From contig JAEHOE010000007.1 of NCBI GenBank assembly GCA_016858145.1, positions 248,001 through 312,000 of the forward strand: a DNA stretch of 64,000 bases, in the 5' to 3' direction. The position numbers and the translations under genes were made by a program. The stretch's first letter is position 1. Each line of letters starts with the position of its first letter. The notes under the pieces were generated by a model. That model ran no database searches and was not told the DNA's origin. It saw only the letters and a program-made list of their open reading frames with translations. Shown in pieces: positions 32,311-45,400 of the stretch. The DNA is from Edaphochlamys debaryana. Taxonomy: Eukaryota; Chlorophyta; Chlorophyceae; Chlamydomonadales.

Positions 32311-32888
32311 GCAGGCGCTGCAGACCTGACGCAGCCCCCGTGGCAGGCGCCACAAGCAGGAGACCAAGCGCTGGGCTGACTCCCGCGTACCGAGCCGGGG
32401 ATACGGCCCGTCGTAGTCCTACGCGGCCAACCCTTCGAGAGACCGGTGCGACTATTTCGACGTCGCTCGCCTTCGCAGCCGCCTGCTTTGCTGGCAGTCT
32501 GGTCGGTGCGAGGCTTCGTAGCGCGCACGAGGGGCCCTCACGAGGCGCCGTGCGCTCGACGGGGCAAGGACGAGCAAGAGTCCGTGGTCAGGCTTCAGGC
32601 TTCAGTATGCAAGTGTTATGCAGGAGAGCACACGCCTTGCCCCTGTGCTGCGCACGCGGGGTAAGGCGGCCCGTTCCCGGTGACCCAGCCCGATCTCTGC
32701 CCATAATCGAGTGGGACCTCGCCCGGAACCCCCTCGTTTCGCCAGTCTCGCCACCCCAACACATGCCGCACGCCAATACCAGTAGCACTGCAAACTGCAA
32801 ATGAAGCGAGACAAGCCCCTCAGAAAGTTCACTCTCTAGACACAGGCCCAGCTTGCGGCAACACCCGCTGTCGCTGTCGGCTGGCGAG
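32311..32888. repeat. Segmental duplication copy 2 (uninterrupted)
   Basis: Direct-orientation partner of 28569-29901. It preserves the empty sites for both insertions seen in copy 1, so it represents the ancestral arrangement. No coding function recognised. Confidence 0.85.
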
Positions 32889-33273
32889 GAGCAGCTTTAC
32901 CCGAACTGCAAAAGGTGCGGGCCCAGGGCGCTCTGGGCTGGGAGAATGCCCGGCCATTTTCGGGAATGGGTCTGCGTCCGCTCTGCGGCATAGCGCGGTG
33001 GGCACGAATTGCCAGGCTCCTTGAACGCTGGAGATAACCGCTGGCTTGCGCCGGCCTCGTATGGGAAGACACGCGCATGGGCTTTCGCTCTTCGCTCGCC
33101 CATCGCAGACGATGCAACCGGTAGGCCTTTTAAGTGGTGGCCACGAAGCCCAGCTGCTTGAGGTGAGCGGCTGCACGCTCTGCTGGTCGCGGCGCGGACG
33201 TCGGCATCGCAAGCTCATTTCTTTCGCTGGGACGGCGCATTTGAGTTGTTTTGGCGCTGGCTCCCCTAGCACA
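32889..33273. promoter_or_regulatory. 5' flank of the RRM protein gene
   Basis: No coding exon recognised. It must contain the promoter and 5' UTR of the plus-strand gene starting at 33274. A CCCCTAG just before the ATG could also be a splice acceptor of a 5' UTR intron. Confidence 0.4.
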
Positions 33274-36200
33274 ATGCGTTACCTCCTCCCTGCGCAGGAG
33301 GGCTTCCGGCCTGGTGATACGTCCCAAGGGCCGCCCAGCGGGCAGCCTGTTGTCGATGAGAATGCGGTAGGTTGCGGGAATTTAACAGCGTCCTTGGCGC
33401 ACTGAATTGCGTGACACGAGGTCGGTTCGGGTCTCGACGGGGATGCCCTGGTGGAAGCTTGAGTCAGTGGCTTCGCGTTGCGGCCACAGGACAACCGGCA
33501 GCTCTTCTTCGCCAAGGTCCTGCGCTCTGCAACAGAGGAGGAGGTCCGGAGGCTGTTTGGCCAGTTTGGGAAGGGTAAGCGTGCGCGGCTGGGGCGCCGA
33601 CGAGGTGCGAAGCCCCCACACCGAGAAGGGTCTCGACGGTTTTTCTTACTCCTAAATCTCGAGTTGAACGTGCCACGCGACAATGCGCGCTCGTCTCAGC
33701 TCGCCAGGGTTGGGAAAACGGTTAACGGCAAGCGCACCTGATGAAACCCCGCGAGTCGGGCGGACAGGGCCAAGTTCCCCACAGGGTTTTACCGTCGTAA
33801 CCATGCCTGGAGAGCGCCGCGCCTCGCGACGTGACTCCCTGGATGCTGCGAACCCCTGCATGCGTGTGGTGGTTGCCTTCGCCGACGCCTTGTATCCTCC
33901 CCACCGTTTTCTCCCACCCAGTGACGGATGTCAACCTCTTCCGCGCGTTCCAGGGAGCGCCCACCACGAAGGTGAGAGTGTCGGCCACCGTCCCTAGCTC
34001 TCACACGCGACTCTCCGTTGAAATCAGCACTTTAGCTGCATCTCTCGCACCGCCTTGCCTTGAAGACTCCGGCCAGCTCGCACAGCCACTGCCCTGAAAC
34101 CGGCCCTTCACTTGCCCACACAACTGCACGACCCGCAGGGGTGTGGGCTGGTCACCATGGGGAGTCACAACGAGGCAGTGGCGGCGATAGCGGCCCTGGA
34201 CAGCCAGTTTGTGTGGGAGGGCATGGAGACGCCCATGGTGGTGAAATGGATGGACATGGCGCTGCAGCGGCGCCGGCGGGAGCAACACCTGGCCAACATG
34301 CGGAACGCGATGGCGCCCGGGGCGGGCTTTGGCTTCAGTGAGCGGGGTCGCTCGGGGCAGGGGCGGGGTCAGCGCGCGGCTGCGGTGCCCTGGGTGCCTG
34401 GGTTGCCAAACACTCTGACCGTAACCGTGTAACCGTGCGCGCGGTTACAGGGCGCAGCTCCGCGCTCTTCAACGCGCGGGCCTTGGACCTCCCCATAACT
34501 CCCGCGTTAACATGCTGCCTGTCGCTCCCGCAGTGCCCGGAAGCCTGGCGCTGGCCACATCGCTGCCGGTGGTGACCAACCTGGGTCTGATGCAGAACTC
34601 CTTCCTGGACGCCCTGGAGCAGGCGGAGACGCCGCCGCCTGGCTGCGCGCCCGACGCCATCAAGCTCTTTGTGGGCAATGTGCCCAAGAGCTGCACGGAG
34701 GAGCAGCTGCTGCCGCTGTTCCAGTCCATCGGCAAGGTGGGGCGGGGCGAGGCGGGATGGGGTTGGGTTACAGTGGGGTGGGCGGGAGGCCCACGAACAG
34801 GTGGCCCGCGCGCCGCTCGTCAGCCAACCCTCACCAACCCTCGCCAACCCTCGGAACGGAACTACGTAAGGCAGGGGCCGACCGGTTCCCATAACCAGCT
34901 GCTGCCACTCGCCGCAAGCGCGCAACTGGGTATTGAACTGGCTCACCTGGCCCCCCAGGTGGTGGAGCTGGTGATCGTGCACGATAAGGTCACGCACGAG
35001 TCAAAGGGCAGCGCCTTCGTGTGGTACGCCACGCGCACGGACGCGGAGCGCGCCATCCTGCAGTTCAACTTCCGGCACGTGCTGCCCGACCCCTCGGGCG
35101 ACCAGGACCGGCCGCTGGTGGTGCGCCGCGCCAAGACGCGCGCCAAGCCCATGAAGCAGACGCCCCTGATGGGCGGCCTGGGCCAGGTGGGCGCCTCCGC
35201 GGCTGCGCTACTCCACCGCGCGATTTGGCACGCTAGTGCGCTACTTTACCGGTCTGGATCGTGCTGTAATGACCGTGTGATGCTGTGATCCTCTTGTCCT
35301 GGGGAGATTGAGAGGGTGAGATGGGACTGACGTCCGCTGCCGCTTCCCTGCCCTCTGCCCTTGCGCCGCGCAGCTGCCCTCGGCGCAGGTGTCGGCGGTG
35401 GGCACGCAGCAGTACTACAAGATGCCCAACGGCATGGTCGGGCTAGCGGGGCTGGAGACGCTGGGCCTGTCGGACAACTTCGCGCACCTGACGGCGGCCG
35501 GCGGCGGCATGGGCCAGGGCGGCGGCGGCGTGTCGGGGCTGGGGCTGGGCGGCATGCCGCCCTACCGCTCGCTCCATGGCCTGAGCGGCCAGATGGTCGG
35601 GATGCAGGGGCAGCAGCAGATGGGCTACGACGCCTACGGCGGTGAGCCCGGGTCGGGCTTGGGTTGCTTTGCTTCGGGCTTGGGTAGCTACAGGCTGCTT
35701 CATGGAGCAGTGCGTGCAGGGGCGCTCCGCGCATCGTGCTTCTACGGCAGAAGCTCGCTGAACCCGGCGCTGATGCCCGTGTGCCTGGCCTTCTCATGCG
35801 CTCTCCCAAGCAGGTGACCAACTGCTGTCGGACTACGTGGGCTCCTCGCTGCAGCAGGGCGGGCTGCAGCTGGAGATGCTGGGCGCAGCGCAGCAGGCGC
35901 AGCAGGCCGCGGCGGCGCAGATTGCGCAGTCCATGACACTCAACCAGTCGCAGCTGACGGTGAGCTAGGGAGTCCGGTCCAATCCACTCCGGTCCGGTCC
36001 GGCCCAGCCCGATCCGGACTGATCCGTTTCCCCGATCACACGGCCTCGGGGCGGGCGCTGCCGCGGTGCAAACTTCCAGCGGCCAGTCCGGCCTCCATGC
36101 TCTCTGCCGCCACCGCTCGCTGACCCTCCCTTCCCTCTGGTCCTGCCGCGCTTCCTCCGTTCCACAGGTGCTCAATACGCACCTCTTCAGCGTGCAGACC

Positions 36201-36326
36201 GTGTCTGGAGCGCAGCTGCACATCAGCCCAGGCGCACCCGGACTATTCAACCTGGTCGTCTCCGGAACCAAGTCACAGGTGGAGACCGCCAAGGGCCTGA
36301 TCACCACGGTGCTCAGTCAGCTCTGA
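33274..36326 (+). CDS. RNA-binding protein with two RRMs and a C-terminal KH-like region (CELF/Bruno-like)
   Basis: Nine exons in phase (33274-33366, 33490-33574, 33922-33971, 34139-34337, 34534-34736, 34959-35186, 35374-35641, 35814-35959, 36168-36326) give 476 aa. RRM1 begins at about residue 36 (RNP2 LFFAKV, RNP1 KGCGLVTM). RRM2 begins at about 170 (RNP2 LFVGNV, RNP1 KGSAFVWY). A Gly/Gln/Met-rich linker follows. The C-terminus (LHISPGAPGLFNLVVSGTKS, then ETAKGLITTVLSQL) resembles a KH domain without an obvious GXXG loop. Paired RRMs with this spacing recall CUGBP/CELF proteins, a family that includes the C3 subunit of the circadian regulator CHLAMY1. Whether this is C3 itself I cannot say. 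Likely role: binding UG-rich mRNA 3' UTRs. Confidence 0.87.
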
Positions 36327-37953
36327 AGGCGCAGCGCTGCGGAGCCTGCCACTGTGACAGCACCTGACACCTTCGGCTGCGGCAGCGGCTGCACCCACGG
36401 CGGCTGCCAGCGCGAGGGCCGCTGTGGTGACGCGACGCGACGTGTTTACAAGGCTGCGAGCTTGCACGGCGGCGGGGAGGCAGAGAATGCTACAATCCTA
36501 AATGAAAACGCGCCAGGCAACACAGAATTCGCAAGATGATCCTTACAATGCAGAGCCAACACGGTACGTGTGTGCTTGCGTGCGTGCGTGAATGTCAAGG
36601 GACCGATTCCGGGGAAGCTTAAGACGGGCAACCAGGGCATCATTGAGCAGACTTATCGGGGCGGCGCCCTGGCGGTACTATTACCGCTGATATGGCACGG
36701 GCGGCTCCCTCCACTGGCGCATTGTTGTCATGACGATCGATCGATATGCGGGGCGACGAGCGGAGGATGCAAAGAATGAAAGTGCGTGTGCAAAGCTTGT
36801 GCAGCTGGCCTTCCTTCGTGTCCTGTGTGGCGGCTCGATGGGTTGGTTGAGCAAAACATGCACCAAACCCAGTCCGCAAGCGGCTTCCCGCGGGTTTCCG
36901 CAGGAAGGCGAGTGCCATCCCAAAGGATTTGAAATGGCAGAAAGCAAGGCGAGGCGGAGGTTGGGAAGGTCGGTGGCTTGGCTTGGAGGGTTTCGTGGCA
37001 ACTGTAGGCTGAAGACGGCAAGGACTGCTCATTGCCGCGAGTTGAAAGGAAGGGCTGCCAGGGAGGACGGAAGGCTGTGGTCGGTGGTTGAGTGTCGGCG
37101 GCGCGGCGAGGCGGCCCTCATGAGGGACCGGGCAATGTTGGGCTAATGCGTTCGTATGCCACGCGATGCGTTTGATGGCAAGTATGGGGCTGTGGTTTCC
37201 TGACCAACGCGGTTGCTAAACTGCAGGGCTGGGTTTATGGGGCCTCGAGCCCCCGATGCAAATTTTATGCAAGCTACGTCGTGGGTGGTATACTTTTTTG
37301 GGTACGGGCTCCGGCTCCGCTGAGGTCATGCTGCTGGTGCGAGGAGGTTGCAAGCATGTTGCCCTGATCTGTCACCTTGCGTTGCAGGCGCATACCATAA
37401 GCGGTACGAATTGAGGGGAGTTCCGCGGGTGCACAGGGCTGAGTCGCGCCGTTTCCAGGCAGCTGAGCCTCAAGGCCGCCCCCCTGGGTACTAGGAGGCA
37501 ATAGTATGAGTAATATCTTTGGGCAGCGCCCAGCTTTAAGCACTGGCTGAGGCTGGCGGCTCTGGGCGGTTGGGCCTGTTGCGCTGCAGCGCGCTGGTGC
37601 GGGTTATTCGCCCAGGCGCGTTGAGCCGGTATGTAGACTTGCCATACAGTCACGATGTCAGGGATGATGGTTGCATGGATATGGATGTTACTCAACGCGC
37701 CCAGCACGCTCCGGCTCCACGGAAACGCTTTCGCAGGCTACGCGTAGCGGTTCATTCGGGCAGGGAAGAGGGAGGCCTGGCGCCTCAGTCCTCAGGGCAG
37801 GCAGGTCGTGTGAGCGTGCAGGTCTCCGGGCAGGACACAAGCAGCCAGGCTGCCCAGCATGACGGGGGGCGGGCACGCTGACTCTCTTTGGCGTTTGGCC
37901 CACGGTCCCCACGCGTCCGCATGAGACAGTCCATATGTGCACGTAATGCAACC
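36327..37953. other. Intergenic, no recognisable content
   Basis: 3' flank of the RRM gene followed by 1.5 kb without a recognisable gene. A short GTGC/TGCG-rich run lies near 36566-36590. Confidence 0.5.
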
Positions 37954-38525
37954 AGTGTTGCTATCTTAGTGCGGAAGTGCGGGGGAGTGAGGCCATCCCG
38001 CACTTTCGGTGACGGAAAGAGCCTCATGTGCGGAAGCTCCTGCACTTTTGTAGCAAAGTTTGGTTGCGAGTGCGGCCCGCGCCGGCACATTTTTGAGCCT
38101 TCTGGCGGCTCAGGTGCGGGGGCCCCTCAACCCCTGGGGGGCCCACCGAACGGGCGCGGCCAGCCGGGCAGGCAGTCCCCTTCCCACCCCCACCGTCCAG
38201 CCCGCATCACATGCACTTGCAGCATACACTACGGGGTTGCTGCTGGAATTCAAGACCCCCAGTTGCCCGCCTACATCAGCTCATGCACTAGGGCGAGAGC
38301 CAGGCAGACTCATCCGCTTGAAACAGGCCTCCAGAACGCCGCGCCCTCCGCTACACTCCACCGCACTCTCCCGCACTTCTGGGCGGCAAGCGCTTGCCAA
38401 GCGCGGTCGCACGTTTTGGGCCGCCAAGGGCCACGAAGTGCGGCCCGCTTTCGCACTCTTGGGCTTGGACCCGAGGTCCGAGTGCGGGACCTCCCGCACT
38501 TCGGCCCAGGGAAGATAGCAACGCT
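37954..38525. mobile_element. MITE-like element, about 572 bp, with 14-bp terminal inverted repeats
   Basis: AGTGTTGCTATCTT at 37954-37967 is mirrored by AAGATAGCAACGCT at 38512-38525 with one mismatch. Inside both ends lie GAAGTGCGGG-type blocks in opposite orientation, and CCCGCACTT / GTGCGG motifs recur many times, as in subterminal transposase-binding repeats. I could not identify a target-site duplication. No transposase; long open frames across it are composition effects. Confidence 0.6.
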
Positions 38526-39466
38526 GCATGCAACTGACCTTGCGGCTGAGCACGCCGTGGTGGTCTCCTGGTCTCCGCCTTCTCTTCCCATCCCCCCTGG
38601 CTCTTCCCCTCTGACCTCGTTGTCCTCTCCGACCCTGCCCCCAGCACCACACCAGCACTATCTACCCCGCAGAGCACGGGCTCCTGCAGCTTAGCGGCGA
38701 CGGCAAGGGCTTGACGGTTGCCGTAGCTCCACTGCGCCCGTTGCCGGTTGGCGATGCTGCGCCTTGGTCACACCGCGGCCCCACCATAACTGGCGCCATA
38801 GCGCAAAACGCGCCCGAACGCGCCGCATCAAACAACCCCATAGCTGTCACATCCACCGCGCCGGCAACACAAGGCGTTCACGAAGCCGCCTAGTTCGTTT
38901 GCCCAAAAATGGTTTAGCTGGTGCTGCGATGGTGTCTCGCTGTTGGTTTGCACCATCTTCCTGAACGAAAGACGCGGCGCGCGCCGCGCGCGCAGAGAGC
39001 GCTCCATGAGCATCCTGAGGCCTCCTCCTGAGGCCCAGTGAGGCCGGGCAGCGGCTGCCTCTATCCTCCAGGATGTGGAGCCGGAGAAGGTGTACGCTTG
39101 GCGCTGTTCGCGTCCTGTGTACGCTGTGGACGTGGACCGCGCTTGTGGCGGGGCTCGCGGCAAGTCTTGACTCGGAGGCCTTGTTGGAGGCGTCGTGTGT
39201 CCAGGAGCGAAGTCGTGCACTTCTGCACAGGTGAGAGAAGCAGACGGAGCCGCAGGGTATGCGTCAGCTGCGTTTGCGCCGCGGGCTCTGCACCGGGCTG
39301 TGGCGTAGCTCATAGCAGAGAGAGTGCGATTCGTTTGCCAAGGGTATGGACTGCTGGACACCCGCTCGTGGGCTTACCTTCCACTCCCCGGCGCCGGGGA
39401 CAAGGCCCCCGTCCCCGTGTTAGCAAGTCTCCTCTGCCCCACCGTCCCAACCTAAGCGCTTAGTAG
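38526..39466. other. Intergenic / possible 5' region of the cyclase gene
   Basis: No exon can be supported. The signal-peptide exon of the next gene could be here or in 39467-39712. Contains a GCGCGC-rich patch near 38975-38990. Confidence 0.4.
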
Positions 39467-42400
39467 GGAAACCTCTTCTCGCTACTATCCTCCTCCTCCC
39501 TCCGTGCTCTTCCACTTGCCGTGGCCTCTTCCACTTGCTCACCCCCTTCTGTGCCCCCTCCGTCCTTCCACTCCACCCCCAGTTGCTCGCCGCTCAACGC
39601 ACCTCTCTCGCTGGTCAATGCCTTCGAGAGCACTGCCCCCGCGCGGGTGGCCGCATCGGCTCTGCTGCAGAGCTGCGCCCTCGCAGGCACAGGCACGGCA
39701 GCTGCCCCTAGGGTGGGTCGTTGGGGAAGGGGGAGTCTGGGTTTCCGCCCTCCGCCTGCGAGGCTGACAAGCATGGCCAACAGGGCAAAGCGAGCCACCA
39801 ATCTGACCTCCACGAAGTTACATGATCTGATGTTGATGGGCCTGTGAGCGCTAGGCAGGCCTTTGGCCGGGGCGTGAGCGCGAGGCCTTGAGGCGTGGCT
39901 CTGGGCGTTTCGTCCCACCGCACTACATGACCACCCCTCACAGAGTGGTTGCCCGCTCGCCGGTCAAGGCTCAGAACCTTCACCTCACCTGCCCCTCGCA
40001 GCCGCTTCGGGTCTTCTCCGTTGATGCCGCCATCTTCCGCACTATGAACAAACTGGGCAACAGCGTGTTCGCGCCCACTGGTGCTGCCGTCAACATCACC
40101 CTCCTGACCCTCCCTGCTTTCAGCGGTAAGCAGCCCAGCCGCCCAGACCCCACCGGTCACTATCCCCCCCCCCTCCCGCGATACGGCCGTCCAACCCCAC
40201 GTGCTGCCAAGCGTCATAGTCGATCCCGTCATTCTCCTGACAGCACTCGACATCCCATCCCGTCCGGGATGCCCCTGACTGCAGCTCTCCGCGCGGCAAT
40301 GGCACAGGACCGGGACCCGCCGAACGCGACCAGCGGCTATGACGCAATTATCGTGACGCCCTCAGCCCTGGGAGATGCGTCACAGGTGGGACACACGTGA
40401 TGCGTAACGTAATGGACCGGCGGGCGGGCGGGCGGGCCTCCAAGCGTGTCGCGGGCACGGGCGTCGCGGGAGGGGTGGGGGGCCGAGGGACTGCCCAGGG
40501 ACTTGAAGCCCAGTCTGCCGTCGCCTGTCCCTCCGGGAAACCGCCCCACCAGCGCCCGCCCGGGCTGGCGACGTGCCCTCACGACCTTGTACTAAGGGCT
40601 GTCTACGCCCCTCCCCGCCTCCCCTCGGCTGCACGGCCTGCCCCCTCCGCATCCACTGCTCGACCGCACGGCCCCCGCCCACACCCCCTATACCGCTGGC
40701 GCAGGTACCCGGGAAGCTGCTCGACCTTCAGCACCTGGTGTGGAAGGACCAGCTGCTGGACTGGACGGGCGTCTCGGCGCAGTGGAAGCAGGCAAGGGAC
40801 TGCCTGGGGTATCGGTAGCAATTGTGTAATAGTGGACCGGGGAAGGGGCCGGGTGCGCTGCTTGAAACAGGCGCGTGGGCAGCACACGTCGAGCAGCATG
40901 TAGCGCTCTGAGCGTCTCCGGCCCTGCTCTGGCCTGACCTGCCCATGCCCTGCCCCGCTCGCCTCATCCCTGTCTCCAGGCGGTGATGCAAGACGGGGCG
41001 ATCTCAGCCATCCCGCTCATCCCAGCGCCCCAGGCAAGAGCTGGGAGGCTGGGAGGTCTGCCGCCCGGGGCAGCAGGCGGGGGCCCTTACACGACGGGTG
41101 CTGTCTGTGAAAAGGCTATTAGCAGGCCATCCACATGATCGCGATCTAAGCTGGTTGGGTGCGTGCACCATGTTCAGCTGCATTGTTGGCCAGCGCCCGC
41201 CAGCAGTAATGCACACCCAGCCTGGTGGACCTACTCCGTATCAACCTGGCTTCTATGCATCCCCCTGCAATCCAGCGTCCCGTGCCTTTGCCAGCTGAGC
41301 TGGGCCTACAGAAACATGGCCTCGCGCAATCCCGCCCCTCGCTGGCCCATGCGCGCAGATGTTTTACTACCATCTGGAGGCCTTCCAGAAGTACAACCTG
41401 ACGATCCCGCAGACATGGGAGGAGTTCACGGACCTGGCAGGTGAGCAGCGGAGGAGAGCACCGGGGCAGGGCCTTACAACGGCTGCTCAGCCCTCCTTCC
41501 GTGTGCCTATTGCCTGATGACTAATCCGGCCTGTGCCTGCCCACGTGCGCCTCCGGACAGAGCGCTTCCACGGGACGGACAACCTAACGGGCGCCTGCGT
41601 GCAGGTGCGTGCGCTTCGGGGCCGTGGAGGGGAGGGGTTTGGGGGCATGGACGATGAAGAGACTGGGGCGGCGGCATGGCCGTGCAGAGTCGCTTCTTCA
41701 AGTGCACCGCTGCACCCGAGGGCTTGGGCTTGATGCCACATGCCAACGGGTGCGGCCATGAGCGCGGCTATGTCTAGGTGCGGCTATGTCTGTGTGAAGC
41801 GTATGCGCCGGCACGCCCGAACCGCAGTGGCCCTCGCGCTTTGGTACTGCATGGCCGGTCCGTTGCGCCATTTGCTCGCTCGGTGAACTCGCCCCGAGAC
41901 GCTATGGCTCAACACGATACGTGGAAATGCGTGTATCTCTCGGGAGGCCACAGGCGTCTGCCATGCACTCTCGCGCTGACCGGTCACCGGCTTGTGCCCG
42001 CACGATCTGCCGAGGAGCATCCATGTGCATTGCCCCTGCCCTGCCCTTGACCGCCGAGCAGACCGAGAAGTGCTTCTCCGAGAGCTTCACGCTGCGCATG
42101 GTCTTCTCCTCCTACGTCCAAACGCACGGGGCGGTGCAAGGGCTCTTCTGGGACGCGGAGACGCTAGCGACCACCGTCAACTCACCCGCCATGCAGGCGG
42201 CGCTCGAGGTGCGGCGCGGTGTAGGGGATGCATCATGCATGAGGTTGTCAAGTGCCGTACAGCCGTACGCACACGGGTGCAGCACGCATGGGCTTCGCGC
42301 TCCCGAGCTTGGCTTCATGGCTCCGGGCCCCTGACCGGCCCGGCTGAAAGCAGCACCGCATGCCAAGGACAGGGCGGACTGGCCTGCCTTGTGGTGGCCC

Positions 42401-45400
42401 CGACCCACATCGCCCCGACCCACATCGCCCCGTTGCGCCCTGCTCCAGATCGTCAAGCGGCTGCGGGTCCTCGCCCCTGTGTCCAACGGCACGTGCACGC
42501 GGCGCCACTTCGCAGCGGGCACGTGCCTCATGTCCATCAATGCTGGGCCAGAGTTCAAGGTGAATCTGGGGCTGCTCGACCCTGCGGCTCTTCTGCTGCA
42601 GCTAGCCGTGCCCTCCTAGCTGGACGGAATGAGTTGATCGCCGGCATCCGGCTGGAAAGGGCGAATGCTTGCAACGGGGTCCGGTGCTGACCCGCCTGCG
42701 GGTTTCCCTGGCTGGTGCTCGTCCGCCGTCCTCGCTGCTGCGTGACAGTCTGCCTGCATGTCGTACCTGGATCTCACTACTTGGATCTCGCGCACAGGCC
42801 GGCCAGCGGGAGCCCGGGTTCCAGGCGATGCGCGGCAAGACGGGGTTCGCGCTGCCCCCCGGCAGCACGCACGTGCTCGACCGCCAGACCAACACGCTGC
42901 AGCCCTGCAACCAGGAGCGCTGTCCCATGGCGTCGGGAACGGCCGTCGTGGTGAGCAGCGGGGGGCGCTGCCAGGCCAACGGCAGGGAAGGGCAACCACG
43001 GCCAGGCCGGCGGGCGGACGCGGCGACAGAAGGCTGGACATGAAGCCTATCGCGGCCGGCCGTGCTGTGGGCTGGGTTGGCCGCCCAAGCAGGACGTGGG
43101 CTCCGTGATTCCGCCTTTGGGATCAAGGTCCGGTCAAAGTTACCTGCCCCACCCCGTTTGCGTCCCGCAGAACGGTGTGAGGCTCCCCGTCAACCGGCCT
43201 ATCACCAGTTCCGTGGTCTTAGTCATCCTCAATGGCCTCTCGCCACCCACCTACCAGTTTTACACGGTACGGTGGGGACACATCTGGGGGCACCGCGCCT
43301 ATATGAAAGCTGGCCTGTCGGCCCGCATTGGACCTTCCAGCCCTCATATCGTTCACCTCGCTAACTACCCGCCGTGCGCAGTACAACCTCTTCTCCTACC
43401 TGGCCAGCCCGGCCGTTGTGGGGACCCGAGGGCTGCTGGCGTCCAAGGATTACAACGGTAGGGGACTTTTGTTGGGGTTGCGTGGCCTCACGGACGGACA
43501 TGTACTCGCGACGTGACCACAGCGCGCAAGCTCCTTCTCAAACCGACTTGCCGTCTTGCAGAGATCCTACCCATCCGGGCGGCTGATCTGGAGCTGTCCA
43601 ACGTACCGATCTGGGTGCAGAACGGCTACGATCCTCGTAAGCAGAGAGCAAGCCACTGCTTGCGTGGCAACGCATGCGCCCGGATCGTCCAATTCTAATC
43701 CTTCCTCCGCCCTGGCCCTGGCCCTTTCAACTAATCGCAACGCAGAGGACGTTGTGCGCTTCCTGACAAACTACAAGGAGATCAGCGATTCAGAAAAGTG
43801 AGTTGGTGCTGGTTGCTCGCAAGCGGCGTGGAGGCGGCTCTGGCATGCACGCTTGCCGCAGCCTAGCGTGACGGCGACCCACACCCGCAGTGTCCCTCAC
43901 CTTTACCGCCCCGTTCCTCGTTCCTCTGTAGCGTCAACAGTGACTCGCGCATCACACTTGCGACCAACCTGACGTGAGCTGATGCGCTTTCTGCCGCCCG
44001 GGGCCAGCATGTGCCGGGTTCGACCTTGGGCCCACGGTTCTGCCTGCGCTGCCACACTCACCTCCCTCGCCCTCAACGCCTCTCGGCTTGTCCGTCCTTA
44101 CATCACAGGTCCGCACTGCTGGCGGCGGCCCTTGCGTACACCACCCCCAACGTGTCGGGACCGCCGGTCAACATTGTGATGGAGCAGCTGGACGGCGCCC
44201 TGCACAGGATTGTGGAAGCAAGCGGCGGCCGCGATGTGTTTGGAACGCAGTACCGAAGGTACGACTGCAGCGACTCCGCGAGAAGCTCAGCTCGCTGAAC
44301 CCTAGCCACGAGCTGGCCATTGCTACCACCTGATCTGCCGCAACGACTTGCTGCCGTTATGAACCGCAGGTCCATCAACTACAACCTCGGGGGTCGCGGT
44401 CGAGGTCAAGAATCGACGTCTTCCAACAATGACGGCTCCGACACTGCCTTGACGCTGGGCCTAGCCATTGGCATTCCCCTGGGCCTGGTGTTTCTCCTGG
44501 GCCTGGCCGTCGCGCTGCTCGCGGTCTTCAAGCCCTGGCGCCGGTCCGTGCCCAAACACAGCCAGCTGGCGGCACCGGGGGCGGGGTCGAGCACCACGCT
44601 TTGCGTCACGGTGGGTGCTCTGACTTCCGAGCCAGGGGCCAGAGTGCCCCGCGTTGCAGCGCCGGTCAGTCCCTGGACACATCTGACTGCCCCATCCCAC
44701 CCGTTGTCGTTTTGGCGCGCGCTTCCTGGTCCCCAGGACATCCAAGACAGCACCACCCTATGGGAGACGTTTGCCGCGGAACACATGGACGGTGCGTGCG
44801 CGGTACGGGGCCATCTTGAGCTCCGCTCCGCATCTCTGAAACCGTCCCAAGTCCCAACCACAGCTGATTTCTGTCCACCTCCATTGCCTTCGAACCACGA
44901 AACTTGGTGGGGCTAGATTGTCATGTGTCGCCCGATTCCCCCGTGCAGTTGCCCTCAAGGTCCACCACCGCATCATACGCCAGCTGGTCCTCACCTACTC
45001 GGGCTACGAAAGCGCCACCGAGGTACGTCCACGTTGCGCCTTGCGGTGGTTCACGCATGCATTGCCGCCCGCCCCACCGCGCCTATCGCTTCCCTCTGCG
45101 CTTCCTTACGGCACCCTCAGCCCAGCCCCGCTTCTCACTAATCCCGTCACCGGCCGCCCTCTCGTCTGCCCCAGGGCGACTCCTTTATCCTGGCCTTCCA
45201 TACGCCCCTGGACGCTCTGCTCTTCGCCGTGGAGGCACAGCAGGTGGGCTTGCCCTACACCCTACACCCTAAACCCTCAGGCTCAGCAAGCATCTGGGCC
45301 GCCGCCCCGCTGATGCCTGATGCCTTCCTCTGCCTCCTCCTACTCAACACCGTACCGGTACCCCGCTCCGCCCCGTCAGGCCCTCCTGGACGCGCCCTGG

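Noticed and set aside
28038..33273. tRNA or rRNA genes in the accessory zone
   Set aside because: No cloverleaf-like conserved blocks (GGTTCGAATCC-type) or rRNA motifs were noticed; a tRNA scan would settle it.
37888..38694. 268-codon plus-strand open frame
   Set aside because: It begins outside and runs across the MITE-like element, uses a non-ATG first codon and has no recognisable domain.
39888..40125. Cyclase start at 39888 or at the ATG at about 39927
   Set aside because: The first is TTG. The second would make a non-hydrophobic N-terminus and ignores a good acceptor at 40001; a signal-peptide exon upstream is expected but not found.
45257..45280. CCCTACACCCTACACCCTAAACCC, telomere-like
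   Set aside because: Only one CCCTAAA and it lies in a cyclase intron; too short to be an interstitial telomere.
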